Positions 16,254 to 25,934 are shown, numbered from the stretch's first letter. The stretch is DNA of 64,000 nt from Flavobacteriales bacterium UBA2306 (GCA_002345565.1 DDVS01000008.1:62001-126000); one strand, 5' to 3'. Made by a program: numbers and translations. Notes: a model not told the origin generated them from the sequence alone.

Positions 16254-18809
16254 ATGAAGAAAACAATACTACTTGCTGTAGCGTTGGTCTCTACCTTTGG
16301 TTTAGCTCAAGAGTCCAAAGAACTCGCAAAGCTTAAAACCCAAGCAAAAGCCGAAATTACAATTAGTGAAAATTTATCAACTCCCAGTTTTATTCGTTTT
16401 AGAAATCCAGAGAATTTACAGTTAAAATCCAAAGATGCAAAAGGAAAAGTTGCAGAATTTTTATCCCAGAATTACAGGATTTTCAATCTTAATTCTGATA
16501 AAGAGTTGGTACTTTTACAAGAAAAAACAGACAATTACGGTCTTAAAACAGTAGTTTATAATCAAGTATATCAAGGAGTTCCAATTTATGATGGGGTTAT
16601 AAAATTTCATTTTGACGGTAGAGAGCAACTTTCCTCACTAAATGGAAATGCCATTCCCATTAAAAAACTTAATACAAAAGCAGATATTTCTGAGACAGAA
16701 GCTGCAGAAATCGCTAAAGATCTGATAGGAAAACAGCAACTCAATCAATCGGGAGATGATTTGGAAATCAAGAAAAATAATCTTCTCATCTTTCCTAAAA
16801 ATCTGGTACAAGGTGGTGTAGTAATTCCTTATTTGGTGTATGAAATAGAAATTACTAACAGCAACGATGTAAGAGAGTTTCTTTTCATAAATGCCCATAC
16901 CGGCGAATTGGTAGAGCAATTTACGGGGATTCATCCGATAGATAGAAAACTTTATGAAAAAAGTGTGACTAGCGCAAATCTTAAATGGAAAGAAGGCGAT
17001 GTTTTGCCTGGTACACTAGATCAATGGCAACAGAATGAAGTAGTAACCTCTGAGCATGTTTATAACTTCTTTAAAAATGCTTTCGGATTTATTTCTTATA
17101 GTAATACAGATAAATCCATGATTACCATCAATAATAATCCCAATATCAATTGTCCTAATGCCAACTGGAATGGTGTAACGGCTAATTATTGTACTGGTGT
17201 AGCCGCAGATGATGTGGTAGCACATGAGTGGGGTCATGCTTACACGGAGTACACCAGTGGATTAATCTACCAATATCAGACAGGTGCACTCAATGAATCC
17301 TACTCTGATGTCTGGGGAGAAACAATAGATCTTATCAATAATTATCAGGATGACGGAGAAAATCTCAATGTTAGAACGGGAACGTCTTGTTCAGAATCAT
17401 TACGTTGGAAAATGGGAGAAGATGCTACAGCTTTTGGTGGTGCCATCCGAGATATGTGGAATCCTAATTGTAAAGGCGATCCTGCAAAGGTTCTAGATAC
17501 TTCCTATTATTTTTGTGGCACCACGGATAGTGGAGGCGTACATACTAATTCTGGTGTTACCAACCATTTATACGCTTTGTTAGTAGATGGAGGAACTTAT
17601 AATGGTTATACGATTAATGGTATAGGATTCGTGAAAGCTGCACATCTTTGGTGGAGAGCACAATCTGTTTATCTTACATCTACCAGCGATTTTGCAAAGT
17701 TTGCAGACGCTTTAGAATCTTCTTGTACAGATTTGGTAGGTATCAATTTACAAGGATTATCCACAACAACCACACCGGCAGGTCTCAGCGGACAATCCTT
17801 TACATCTGCAGATTTGCAGAACATCAAAAACGCTATTCTTGCAGTCCAACTTAGATCGTCACCGGCTACGCAATGTGGCTATATCCCATTGTTATTACAA
17901 AGCCCTCCAACACTTTGCGCCAACGCTACTACTAACGCATTGTTTAAAGAAGATTGGGAAAATGGTTTAGGCAACTGGACAGTAAGTAATTTGCCTACTA
18001 ATTCATCAAGTTGGGAAGCTAGAGATTGGCAAGTAAAAAGTGGATTGCCAGGAGGCAGAGCTGGTAAAGCAGCTTTCGGGGCAGATCCTATAAACGGAGA
18101 TTGCTCTACAAGTATGCAAAATGGAATTTTAAGATTAGAAAGTCCAACTATTACGTTCCCAACTTTCACCAGTGGGAAATATGAAATGGCGTTCAACCAT
18201 TATGTTGCAACAGAAGCTACTTGGGATGGAGGTAACATTAAATATAGCCTAAACGGAGGCGCCTGGACATTATTACCTGCAGCTGCTTTTACTTATAATG
18301 CATACAATGGGACTTTAGATAACACCTCCAGCAACGATAACCCGCTGAAAGGTCAAAAAGCTTATACAGGAACCGATGGAGGCTCACTTTCCGGAACTTG
18401 GGGACAAAGCGTCATCGATTTATCAAATATTGGAGTGACTTCTGGAGCTAATATCAAATTCCGATTCGAGATGGGTACAGATGGATGTAATGGAAATGAT
18501 GGTTGGTATTTAGATGAAATTTACGTTTATAACTGCGCCACATTAGCAGTAGAAGATGTTAAAAAGCAAAATAGTATTACGGTTTTCCCGAATCCTACAT
18601 CCGGTTTTATAACCATTCAGAATAGTAATAATACTAATCTGAAAACGGTAGAAATCTTTAATGTTGCAGGACAACTTATTAAAAACTTTAGTCTGGATAA
18701 TGGTTTTAACAAAGCTTCTGTAGATATGAGCCAACTGGCTAACGGAACTTATATTCTAAAAATAAAATCAGATAACGAGAATAATACCGTAAAAGTCATT
18801 AAGAAATAA
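16254..18809 (+). CDS. secreted M4 (thermolysin-like) metalloprotease with T9SS sorting domain
   Basis: Protein of 851 aa. A signal peptide (LLAVALVSTFGLAQ) is followed by an FTP/PepSY-type inhibitory propeptide to about residue 225. The catalytic domain has HEWGH at residues 324-328 and the third zinc ligand Glu348 in NESYSD, 20 residues after the second His as in thermolysin. His430 in GGVHTNSG corresponds to the catalytic His231. A beta-rich module precedes a C-terminal sorting domain with VFPNPTSG, so it should cross the outer membrane by type IX secretion and break down extracellular protein. All catalytic residues are intact. Confidence 0.93.
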   Translation: MKKTILLAVALVSTFGLAQESKELAKLKTQAKAEITISENLSTPSFIRFRNPENLQLKSKDAKGKVAEFLSQNYRIFNLNSDKELVLLQEKTDNYGLKTVVYNQVYQGVPIYDGVIKFHFDGREQLSSLNGNAIPIKKLNTKADISETEAAEIAKDLIGKQQLNQSGDDLEIKKNNLLIFPKNLVQGGVVIPYLVYEIEITNSNDVREFLFINAHTGELVEQFTGIHPIDRKLYEKSVTSANLKWKEGDVLPGTLDQWQQNEVVTSEHVYNFFKNAFGFISYSNTDKSMITINNNPNINCPNANWNGVTANYCTGVAADDVVAHEWGHAYTEYTSGLIYQYQTGALNESYSDVWGETIDLINNYQDDGENLNVRTGTSCSESLRWKMGEDATAFGGAIRDMWNPNCKGDPAKVLDTSYYFCGTTDSGGVHTNSGVTNHLYALLVDGGTYNGYTINGIGFVKAAHLWWRAQSVYLTSTSDFAKFADALESSCTDLVGINLQGLSTTTTPAGLSGQSFTSADLQNIKNAILAVQLRSSPATQCGYIPLLLQSPPTLCANATTNALFKEDWENGLGNWTVSNLPTNSSSWEARDWQVKSGLPGGRAGKAAFGADPINGDCSTSMQNGILRLESPTITFPTFTSGKYEMAFNHYVATEATWDGGNIKYSLNGGAWTLLPAAAFTYNAYNGTLDNTSSNDNPLKGQKAYTGTDGGSLSGTWGQSVIDLSNIGVTSGANIKFRFEMGTDGCNGNDGWYLDEIYVYNCATLAVEDVKKQNSITVFPNPTSGFITIQNSNNTNLKTVEIFNVAGQLIKNFSLDNGFNKASVDMSQLANGTYILKIKSDNENNTVKVIKK

Positions 18810-18831
18810 TTTTCCTAAAAATTATATTAAC

Positions 18832-18868
18832 AAAATGCTTATGAAGAAAATCCATAAGCATTTTTTGT
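18832..18868. terminator. terminator between protease gene and deoD
   Basis: AAAATGCTTATG (18832-18843) and CATAAGCATTTT (18853-18864) form a perfect 12-bp stem with a T run on the plus strand. Genes converge on it, so it may serve both. Confidence 0.85.
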
Positions 18869-18897
18869 TTTAAGATAGAAGTATTGATAAATAAATT

Positions 18898-19605
18898 CTA
18901 AAATTTTAAAGTGGATTCTAATGAAAGTTCCATCATTGTTCTAAGCGCCTGCTCTCTTTGGTCAGCAGAAATAAATTCATGAGTTGGGATAATATCAGAA
19001 ACCGTTAATATAGTTGCCGCATTTTTTCCAAGATGTTGGGCATTAGCAAAAAGAGCAAAAGCCTCCATTTCTACCGCAAGGCAGTTGTATTTTTTGGCAA
19101 TTGCAGGCAACGCAGGATCTTTTCTATAAAAAATATCGCTGGAATGGATGTTGGTGGATTTAATATTAAGATTAAGCTCAGAAGCTGTCTCATTGATTTT
19201 ATCAAAAGCACTTCCTTGATTCGGGATGGCATCATCCTCTATACCCCACGCAAATTTGGCATAAGTACTCTCGCTTGCTGCTTTTTCAACATTCAGGATG
19301 TCGAATAATTTAAGATTTGTAGAATAGGCGCCACAAGTTCCGATTCTTATGATGGTATCCACTTCATATTCTGTGAATAATTCATAAGAATAAATCCCAA
19401 TACTTGGAAAGCCCATTCCGCTGGCACCTACGGTAATTTCTTTGTTTTTGTATTTTCCGGTGAAATAAAAGATATTTCTGGTCTGGCTTACCAGCGATAC
19501 ATCGGTCAGGAAATTCTCTGCAATATATTTAGCTCTCAACGGATCGCCCGGCATTAAAACCGTCTTTGCAATATCTCCTTTTTTTGCACTTATATGAACA
19601 CTCAT
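18898..19605 (-). CDS. deoD: purine-nucleoside phosphorylase
   Basis: Protein of 235 aa, the length of the hexameric DeoD type. It splits purine (deoxy)nucleosides with phosphate to free base and (deoxy)ribose-1-phosphate. Visible motifs are MPGDPLRAKYIAENFL, GMGFPSIGIYSYELF, RIGTCGAY and VEMEAFALF near the C-terminus, with the catalytic Asp in TVSDI. It stands alone, convergent with the protease gene. Confidence 0.96.
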   Translation of the reverse strand: MSVHISAKKGDIAKTVLMPGDPLRAKYIAENFLTDVSLVSQTRNIFYFTGKYKNKEITVGASGMGFPSIGIYSYELFTEYEVDTIIRIGTCGAYSTNLKLFDILNVEKAASESTYAKFAWGIEDDAIPNQGSAFDKINETASELNLNIKSTNIHSSDIFYRKDPALPAIAKKYNCLAVEMEAFALFANAQHLGKNAATILTVSDIIPTHEFISADQREQALRTMMELSLESTLKF

Positions 19606-19663
19606 TTTCTATAAATTTTAGACGGTGAAGATAAAATTTATATTTCAATTTCTGAAAAAACAT

Positions 19664-19704
19664 CAAAAAAAATCACCAATTTGGATATTCCAGATTGGTG
19701 ATTT
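19664..19704 (-). terminator. terminator of the small membrane protein gene
   Basis: AAATCACCAAT (19670-19680) pairs with ATTGGTGATTT (19694-19704). Read on the minus strand, a run of T residues follows, so it ends the minus-strand transcript from 19915. Confidence 0.8.
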
Positions 19705-19744
19705 GTATCATAAATGCGTTGGTAATTGATAGATTTTTTCTGAT

Positions 19745-19915
19745 CTAATCCAGAGGTTTTCTACCAGAAATAATATTGAATAATACCACAACAATTGCGA
19801 TAACCAATAAAACGTGAACCAAGTAACCTGTACTCATTCCAGGAAAAACGCCTAACATACCTAGCAGCCATACAATAATACAAATAACTGCGACTAACCA
19901 TAATAAACTTCTCAT
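19745..19915 (-). CDS. small Lmo0937-type membrane protein
   Basis: A 56-aa protein starting MRSLLWLVAVICIIVWLLG and ending SGRKPLD. Two hydrophobic helices are separated by a short FPGMSTG turn. The pattern matches the Lmo0937-family small membrane proteins common in Bacteroidota, whose role is unknown. A strong hairpin terminator follows its stop. It lies between deoD and the LytTR response regulator, all on the minus strand. Confidence 0.8.
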   Translation of the reverse strand: MRSLLWLVAVICIIVWLLGMLGVFPGMSTGYLVHVLLVIAIVVVLFNIISGRKPLD

Positions 19916-20007
19916 AACTAATAATTTTGTGATTTAATTATTTATCACATTGCATATTCTGTGCCTTTATTTCTGGATCCGGAAAAAAATTATGGCAATA
20001 AACGCTT

Positions 20008-20712
20008 TTACTTGTATTTTTCTACAATTTTTGTGAGGTAAATTTTATACTTTTCACTCACCGGAATTCTCTCATCGCCAATCATTAAGCTGTTTTTTCC
20101 GATACTTTGCAGATGCTGGAGAGAAATAATATGAGAATTGTGAACTCTAATGAAATTTTCAAAATTAATTTTTTCCATCATAGATTTCATGGTTTGATGA
20201 ACAATGAGTTTTCTGGTGTTGGTGTAAATCACAATGTAATCCTTCAGCGCATTAATTCTGATGATTTCATTAAGGTTAAGTTTGACATCTTCATTGTTTG
20301 AACGGACAAAAATAAACGCATTTTTCATGGCGTTTTCAGTTTCCTGCAAAATTTTCACGTTGTTATAAAGGTCGAAACTTTTGTAAGCCGCTTTCAGAAA
20401 ACGTTCAAACGAGAAAGGTTTTAAAAGATAATCAATCACATCCATTTCAAAACCCTGGATGGCGCAGTTGTCATAAGCTGTTGTAAGAATCACATTCGGG
20501 AGTTTGTTGTAACTTTTCAGGAACTCGATTCCGGAGATATTTGGAAGATTGATGTCCAGAAAAATCAAATCAACCGTGTTATTTTTCAAAACCTGAATGG
20601 TTTCCTGGATATCATAACAATTCGCTACAAGATTCAGAAATGGGATTCTTGAGATATATTCTTCGATGACGTGATGTGCCAGTTCCTCATCATCTACAAT
20701 TATGCAATTCAT
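20008..20712 (-). CDS. LytTR-family response regulator
   Basis: Protein of 234 aa. The receiver domain has acidic residues DDEE near the N-terminus, the phosphoacceptor in LIFLDINLPNISG, and the conserved Lys in YLLKPFSFERF. A LytTR DNA-binding domain follows, with RINALKDYIVIYT and HNSHIISLQHL. Its ATG overlaps the stop of the kinase gene by 4 nt, so the pair is one two-component system. The target genes are unknown. Confidence 0.93.
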   Translation of the reverse strand: MNCIIVDDEELAHHVIEEYISRIPFLNLVANCYDIQETIQVLKNNTVDLIFLDINLPNISGIEFLKSYNKLPNVILTTAYDNCAIQGFEMDVIDYLLKPFSFERFLKAAYKSFDLYNNVKILQETENAMKNAFIFVRSNNEDVKLNLNEIIRINALKDYIVIYTNTRKLIVHQTMKSMMEKINFENFIRVHNSHIISLQHLQSIGKNSLMIGDERIPVSEKYKIYLTKIVEKYK

Positions 20713-21773
20713 TGGTCGGAGTCTAAAGTGAGTTTTAAATTAATTTCATATTCGGAGCCATTATCATTAATATCGAGTTGATATTTCTCGGGATAAAGCA
20801 AGTCTAGTTTCATCTTTGTGTTTTTGATTCCAAGCTTGTTGTTATCAGTTTTTTCGCTTGGTTTTCTTTCGTAAAAATTCTTGATGTTAAAATCCAGAAT
20901 ATCATCTCTCAGCTGGACTTTGATGTCCAAAGGTCCTTTGCCGAAATCTGCATATTTGAAAGCATTTTCAACAAAAGTCAAAAGTAGCAACGGTTCAATT
21001 TTATAATGTCCAAAATTTCCCAGAAACTGATAATTGATATTATTAAATTTATTAAATCTGATGGATTGTATCTCGATATACTTTTTAATATTGATGATTT
21101 CGTCGTTCAGATTATTTTTCTGTCCGTTTTTGTCATTAAGGACGTATCTCATGATGTCAGACAAAATCAAAATAACTCTCGGCGTGTCATTGGACTGAGT
21201 AATCGATAGAGAATAAATACTATTAAGCGCATTGAAAAAGAAATGCGGATTGATTTGTTCCCGGAGAATTTTAAGTTCGCTGGATTGTCTCTCGAATTCC
21301 AAAGCTTTTATCATTTTCTGATTTTCCATCCATTTGTCAACAAAGAAAATCAACGTGCTGAAGACAATCGAGAATAATCCAATCTTGAAAAAAATATCAT
21401 GAAAGTCTAGTCCTTTAGGGAATCTCATCATTCGGTCTGGTCTCGGGAATTTTTGAGGTGGAAAAGGAGGCCTTCCTTGCGGATGCTGTGGAAAATGAGG
21501 CATAAAAGCTATCATCAATCCAATATAAATCACAATGAAAGAAATCACAATAATGGATATTCTTCTTGGATTTTGTTTGATGAGATAAGGCAAAAATAGT
21601 TTGTAATTGAGATAGAAAAAGAGGATGGAGAACAAGAATATTTTCAGGTTCATCAACAAAGCGAATTGTCCAAAAACGGAATAATCCATTATCAGTTTAA
21701 AAGCAATGAGAACCAGCCAGATAATCCAGTGATAGACGTAGATGGTTTTGATGCTTTTTAAAAATGTGTTCAT
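20709..21773 (-). CDS. LytS/YehU-type sensor histidine kinase
   Basis: Protein of 354 aa with four predicted membrane helices, then a His_kinase domain (INPHFFFNALNSIYSL, with the phosphoacceptor His in NPHF) and an ATPase region (LLTFVENAFKYA, N box). The loop between helices three and four (about residues 95-125) is rich in Pro, Phe, His and Arg (HFPQHPQGRPPFPPQKFP). I chose the ATG at 21773; an in-frame TTG at 21800 lies in the preceding hairpin. It is co-transcribed with the response regulator. Confidence 0.92.
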   Translation of the reverse strand: MNTFLKSIKTIYVYHWIIWLVLIAFKLIMDYSVFGQFALLMNLKIFLFSILFFYLNYKLFLPYLIKQNPRRISIIVISFIVIYIGLMIAFMPHFPQHPQGRPPFPPQKFPRPDRMMRFPKGLDFHDIFFKIGLFSIVFSTLIFFVDKWMENQKMIKALEFERQSSELKILREQINPHFFFNALNSIYSLSITQSNDTPRVILILSDIMRYVLNDKNGQKNNLNDEIINIKKYIEIQSIRFNKFNNINYQFLGNFGHYKIEPLLLLTFVENAFKYADFGKGPLDIKVQLRDDILDFNIKNFYERKPSEKTDNNKLGIKNTKMKLDLLYPEKYQLDINDNGSEYEINLKLTLDSDQ

Positions 21774-21799
21774 AACGAATAAATCTTTTTTAACGTGCA

Positions 21800-21830
21800 A
21801 AATTCCTCCGATAAATTATCGAAGGAATTT
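21800..21830 (-). terminator. palindromic terminator of the Kelch/DUF4907 unit
   Basis: A 15-base arm (21800-21814) and its complement (21816-21830) pair with one mismatch. It starts 4 nt past the DUF4907 stop and lies 27 nt before the kinase ATG, separating the two minus-strand units. Confidence 0.7.
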
Positions 21831-21834
21831 GTGC

Positions 21835-22161
21835 TTATTGAAATTTTTGAATCTCGTATTCAATCTTCATTGAGTCCAGTTCATCTATCGAGATTCGGGG
21901 TATGGATGCTTTTCCTATTTTTTCTACCACAAGATTCGCGGTTTTCCGAGCCTGCAAACTATCCCGGAAAGATTGTTCGCCTTGCACAGCCGGGATAAAT
22001 GGTTGATTGATAAAAACCTTTTTGTTCTTTATAATCTGATAACCAAATCCGTTTTCTTGTTGGGTTATTTTTATATCCAATTGATTATTCTTTTTTTGAC
22101 AGGAGATCATAAGAATGCCTGCTGAAAAGAATAATTTCGAGAATGTTTTAATCATCTTCAT
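21835..22161 (-). CDS. DUF4907 family lipoprotein
   Basis: Protein of 108 aa from the ATG at 22161 (22155 is also possible). The signal peptide ends in a lipobox (GILMISC), so it should be a lipoprotein. The mature part contains NGFGYQIIKNKKVFINQPFI and AVQGEQSF, typical of DUF4907. Its start overlaps the end of the Kelch gene by about 14 nt, implying coupled translation. DUF4907 next to a Kelch lipoprotein is a recurring pair in Bacteroidota; the function is unknown. Confidence 0.8.
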   Translation of the reverse strand: MKMIKTFSKLFFSAGILMISCQKKNNQLDIKITQQENGFGYQIIKNKKVFINQPFIPAVQGEQSFRDSLQARKTANLVVEKIGKASIPRISIDELDSMKIEYEIQKFQ

Positions 22162-23131
22162 TTTCAGTTTCTGTTGGGTGCAATACCCAGATATCATCAA
22201 AGTAAGAAGAACCGCTGTTTCCGGATACTACATAACCGTATGTTCCGAATGAAAATGCACAGGCGCTTTCTCTAGAAGACCCTTCGAACGCTGTTCTTTC
22301 TGTCCAGTCGTCTGTAGAAGGATTATATTCCCATGTAGAGTTGGTAACACCGCTCACACTTCCGGTAGCAACATAGCCTAGTCCGCTTGCTGCAAAAGCG
22401 GCTGTGGAAGCTCTGTTTTGAGAATCGTCATCATTACTCGTATTCGATTTTCTGCTCCAAGATTCTGATGATGGATCAAAAGACCAAAAATCTGAAACCA
22501 AACTACCATTATTGGTTCCAAATCCTACATAAGCTATCCCGTTGATCACGAATGCTGCGCCGTCTCTTCTTTTAGAACCTCCTAAGCTTGTAATACTGGT
22601 CCAGCTGGATGTTGTTTCGTCATATTTGTAAAAATCCTTTAGTTCGCTACCGTCATATCCGGTTCCTACATAACCATTGCTTCCTATTCCAAAAGCTAAA
22701 GCGGCATATCTCGCTGTTCCAGGAAAATCCTGGATTTTTGTCCAAGAATTGGAAGAAGGATTATATTGATAGAAATCATTAAGTTTGTTAACACCGTCAT
22801 ATCCTGTTCCTACATAACCGTAAGAATCTGTGGCAAAACCTACTGCGGAACTTCTTTTTACACCAGGAAAATCTGCTTTCTGCGTCCAGGAATTAGCATT
22901 AGGATCATAACTCCAAAGGTCATTATAATAGTATTCTCCATCATAACCTCCGGTTAGATATCCTTTTCCATTCACTACAAAAGCAGAAGCATTGGAGCGA
23001 GGTTTACCGTCTAAGTCCGAAACTCTTACCCAATTTCCTACCAACTCATCATCGTCATCATCATTTCGACAGCTTGATACTAAAAAAATCCCCGCCATTG
23101 CAAGAACTAAAACCGAAAGTCTATTGCTCAT
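22148..23131 (-). CDS. Kelch-repeat lipoprotein
   Basis: Protein of 327 aa starting at the ATG at 23131, which gives a clean lipoprotein signal (MAGIFLVSSC) and a run of five Asp after the cysteine. Six Kelch repeats follow, each with GYxG/TGY-type blades and W residues (for example NSWTQKADFPGVKR), forming one beta-propeller. A longer frame to 23233 adds an unrelated basic head and is rejected. Likely surface or periplasmic; the ligand is unknown. Partner of the DUF4907 gene. Confidence 0.88.
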   Translation of the reverse strand: MSNRLSVLVLAMAGIFLVSSCRNDDDDDELVGNWVRVSDLDGKPRSNASAFVVNGKGYLTGGYDGEYYYNDLWSYDPNANSWTQKADFPGVKRSSAVGFATDSYGYVGTGYDGVNKLNDFYQYNPSSNSWTKIQDFPGTARYAALAFGIGSNGYVGTGYDGSELKDFYKYDETTSSWTSITSLGGSKRRDGAAFVINGIAYVGFGTNNGSLVSDFWSFDPSSESWSRKSNTSNDDDSQNRASTAAFAASGLGYVATGSVSGVTNSTWEYNPSTDDWTERTAFEGSSRESACAFSFGTYGYVVSGNSGSSYFDDIWVLHPTETENEDD

Positions 23132-23230
23132 TCTTATTTTTTTGATGCAAATCAACTTCATTCCAGAGTCTTTTGAAAATTTTTTAGACGAACGTGCTTT
23201 TTTTGTCGTTAAACCTTGTTTATATTTCGA

Positions 23231-23238
23231 CAAATTTA
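23231..23238 (-). promoter_or_regulatory. promoter of the Kelch gene
   Basis: Minus-strand TAAATTTG fits the -7 box and gives a leader of about 93 nt. No good -33 TTTG is present at the expected distance. Confidence 0.45.
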
Positions 23239-23339
23239 CAGAGATATAAAAATTGGTAACTATCTAAAAAAAATAGGGATTGGTCTAAAATTAAAATGCA
23301 AAGGGAGAAAAAGTTTTAGTGCTATATAATAGTCACTGT

Positions 23340-24701
23340 ATGTTTACAAAAAAAATAATGTACAAATATCTTTTGATGTGTGTTTCTATTCTCTTTTTGT
23401 GCTCCTGCGAGAGAGAAAGTAACACTTATGAAGTAGGAAATTCTTGGATGTCTGGACAGTCCAAAGTGGTAATGATTGACACACTTACTATCAAGATGTC
23501 AACCATAATGAGGGATTCTGTAGTAACATCCGGTAAAAGTCAAATGTTGGTGGGGAATATTAAAGATAATACATTTGGGAAGGTTACAGCTTCTTCTTTA
23601 TTTGAGCTAAGCCCGGAAAGTTATAAGTTGGCCACCACTACCAATGTAGTTTTTGATTCTATCGTTATGTATCTTACTAATATTGATGCTTATTATGGTG
23701 ATACGCTTAAGACTTTTAAAATGGATGTTCATCCTATGGAAAGCAGAATCAGACTGAATAATGGTTATCTTTATAATAAGAGTCAATTTAATTATTCATC
23801 TACTTCAATCGGGACAGCAGAGTTTCTTCCCAGACCCAATACAGATAGCAGCTTTGTGAAAATTCGTCTAGACCAGAGTTATGGACAAAATCTTTTTAAC
23901 CTTTTAAAAAGTAAAGATGTTACCAATCAGGAATACTTTCTGAATTTCTATAAAGGTTTGGCGCTGGTTCCTTCTTCGGATAACAATGCGATGCTCCGTT
24001 TTGGAATCAACACGTCTTATCAGGTCCAGATTAGTTCTTCTACCAAAGAAAAAGTATCCAATGTGGTTAGGATGTACTATCACACAGCTTCCCAAAACGG
24101 TACCGAAGATGTGAAATATACGTTGGATATTAATCCTAGCAGTACCTATCAATACAATAAAGTTGAGAGCGATTTTACAGGATCCGAGTTGGCTGGTTTA
24201 ACGCCATCTCACCCTATAGAATCTAAGAATTTGGGAAATAAAACTTATATGATGTCCGGATTGGGAATTTGTACCAAAGTAGAGATTCCGTACCTTAAGA
24301 CTTTAAAAAATCTTTTTACCAATTATAAACTGATAAGTGCTAATCTCTCCCTGAGTCCGGTTGCTGGTTATTATTCCAAAAATTTTTACAATCCTAATCC
24401 TATTTATTACTATTTGGGAGATAAAAAAAATACCATTGTCTCTCCTATGTATGATACAGACGGGGTTACAGAGATCACGATTCCTCTCTCGGATGAGAGT
24501 GAATTCCAGAGTGATTATGCTTATTCCATAGATATGCTTAGCTATTTTAACACCATCTTGTCAGAATCTGCCGATTCTAATAATAATCTTCTGATTTATC
24601 CATCCTCCTATCTGGATGTATTGCCCACCAAAGCTGTTGTAGGCGATGCTAAAAATGCTACCAATCCGGCAAAATTAAAACTTTACATTTTAGGTTATTA
24701 A
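23340..24701 (+). CDS. DUF4270 family lipoprotein
   Basis: Protein of 453 aa. The signal peptide ends in a lipobox (ILFLCSC). The mature N-terminus has VGNSWMSGQSKVVMIDT and GNIKDNTFGKVTASSLFEL, the DUF4270 signature. The start is ATG 23340; an in-frame GTG at 23319 and an ATG at 23358 are alternatives. It ends 3 nt before an outer-membrane barrel gene, a pairing that suggests a joint envelope function, which is not known. Confidence 0.82.
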   Translation: MFTKKIMYKYLLMCVSILFLCSCERESNTYEVGNSWMSGQSKVVMIDTLTIKMSTIMRDSVVTSGKSQMLVGNIKDNTFGKVTASSLFELSPESYKLATTTNVVFDSIVMYLTNIDAYYGDTLKTFKMDVHPMESRIRLNNGYLYNKSQFNYSSTSIGTAEFLPRPNTDSSFVKIRLDQSYGQNLFNLLKSKDVTNQEYFLNFYKGLALVPSSDNNAMLRFGINTSYQVQISSSTKEKVSNVVRMYYHTASQNGTEDVKYTLDINPSSTYQYNKVESDFTGSELAGLTPSHPIESKNLGNKTYMMSGLGICTKVEIPYLKTLKNLFTNYKLISANLSLSPVAGYYSKNFYNPNPIYYYLGDKKNTIVSPMYDTDGVTEITIPLSDESEFQSDYAYSIDMLSYFNTILSESADSNNNLLIYPSSYLDVLPTKAVVGDAKNATNPAKLKLYILGY

Positions 24702-24704
24702 ATT

Positions 24705-25934
24705 ATGAATCAGAAAATTAAAATAGCATTGTTTTTTGCAGGTTTTTTAATGCAAACGATGAATGCACAAGACTCTTCTCCTTATTCTTATTTTGGACTA
24801 GGAACGTTTAATAATGTGGATAATGCGAGAAACGTTGCATTAGGAAATACAGGCATTGCATTACAGGCAGAGGATTATATCAACTCCAAAAATCCTGCAT
24901 CTATCACGGGTCTGGATATGAGAAATGTCGTCTTTGATGTCGGAGGATTATTAAAATATAACACCATCTCTAGCAATAAAGGCACAGATAAAAGATTAAA
25001 CGGCAATTTTACCAATCTGGGATTAGCCATGCGAATTTCTAATCACTTTTATCTGGGAGCCAATGTGCAGCCTACTACATCCACAGATTATAAAATGATC
25101 TCTACCATCCCCATAGAAGGCACCTCTGCAACCTATCCTATAACCTATGAAGGGAGTGGCGGAATTTCTAACCTTGGAGTAACCTTGGGTTATAAGATTA
25201 ACAACAATTGGAGTATAGGGGCCAAAGCCAAAAATAATTTCGGGACTATTATCAGAAAAGAGACTATTACCACAACTTCCGAATTAGAAATTAGCAGAAA
25301 TATAAGATACACAGGCTTTAGTTATGGCTTGGGAACACAATACCATCAATATTTCTCCAAAGAAAGATTGCAACTTTCTTTAGGCGGAATTGTCAATTTT
25401 AAAAGCAAACTGGATGCAAAAGGAGAGATGGTTTATACCGCAAACAAAGATTATAATAATAGTTTAACCACACAGCTGACTTCCAAAGATTCTTCCTTGC
25501 CTTTGGAATTGGGTATAGGGTTCAGTGTTTTGAAAAATGACCGCTACAGACTTTCCTTTGATTACACAAAAAGCCAATGGGGAAATGTAACTAATACCGT
25601 TACTAACGAAAAATATTATAACCAAAACGTTTATGGCTTAGGTTTCGAGCTATTGCCAGAAAGGAAGAACAGCCCCATTTTTTCAGAAAAATTCATCTAT
25701 AGATTTGGTCTTAATTATGACTCGGGCTATTACAAAGTCAATAACCGGGAGATTAATAAACTGGAAGCGACTGTTGGAATGGGAATTCCGATGGACAAAA
25801 TTATGCTTAATATAGGCTATGGCTACGGCATCCGGGGATTGCACTCCAATACCCAAATCCGAGAAAATTACCACATGCTTAATATCAGTATTGATTTCCT
25901 GGACCGTTGGTTTGCAAAAAGGTATATAAATTAA
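24705..25934 (+). CDS. outer-membrane beta-barrel protein
   Basis: Protein of 409 aa with a signal peptide (IALFFAGFLMQTMNAQ). SSPYSYFGLGTFNNVDNARN and ALGNTGIALQAEDYINSKNPAS follow, then alternating beta strands to the C-terminus, resembling FadL/PorV-like barrels of Bacteroidota. It is translationally close to the DUF4270 lipoprotein. I infer outer-membrane location; substrate unknown. A strong terminator follows. Confidence 0.75.
   Translation: MNQKIKIALFFAGFLMQTMNAQDSSPYSYFGLGTFNNVDNARNVALGNTGIALQAEDYINSKNPASITGLDMRNVVFDVGGLLKYNTISSNKGTDKRLNGNFTNLGLAMRISNHFYLGANVQPTTSTDYKMISTIPIEGTSATYPITYEGSGGISNLGVTLGYKINNNWSIGAKAKNNFGTIIRKETITTTSELEISRNIRYTGFSYGLGTQYHQYFSKERLQLSLGGIVNFKSKLDAKGEMVYTANKDYNNSLTTQLTSKDSSLPLELGIGFSVLKNDRYRLSFDYTKSQWGNVTNTVTNEKYYNQNVYGLGFELLPERKNSPIFSEKFIYRFGLNYDSGYYKVNNREINKLEATVGMGIPMDKIMLNIGYGYGIRGLHSNTQIRENYHMLNISIDFLDRWFAKRYIN

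Noticed and set aside
22766..23249. Short plus-strand frames opposite the Kelch gene
   Set aside because: They are antisense shadows of Kelch repeats with no start context or family resemblance.
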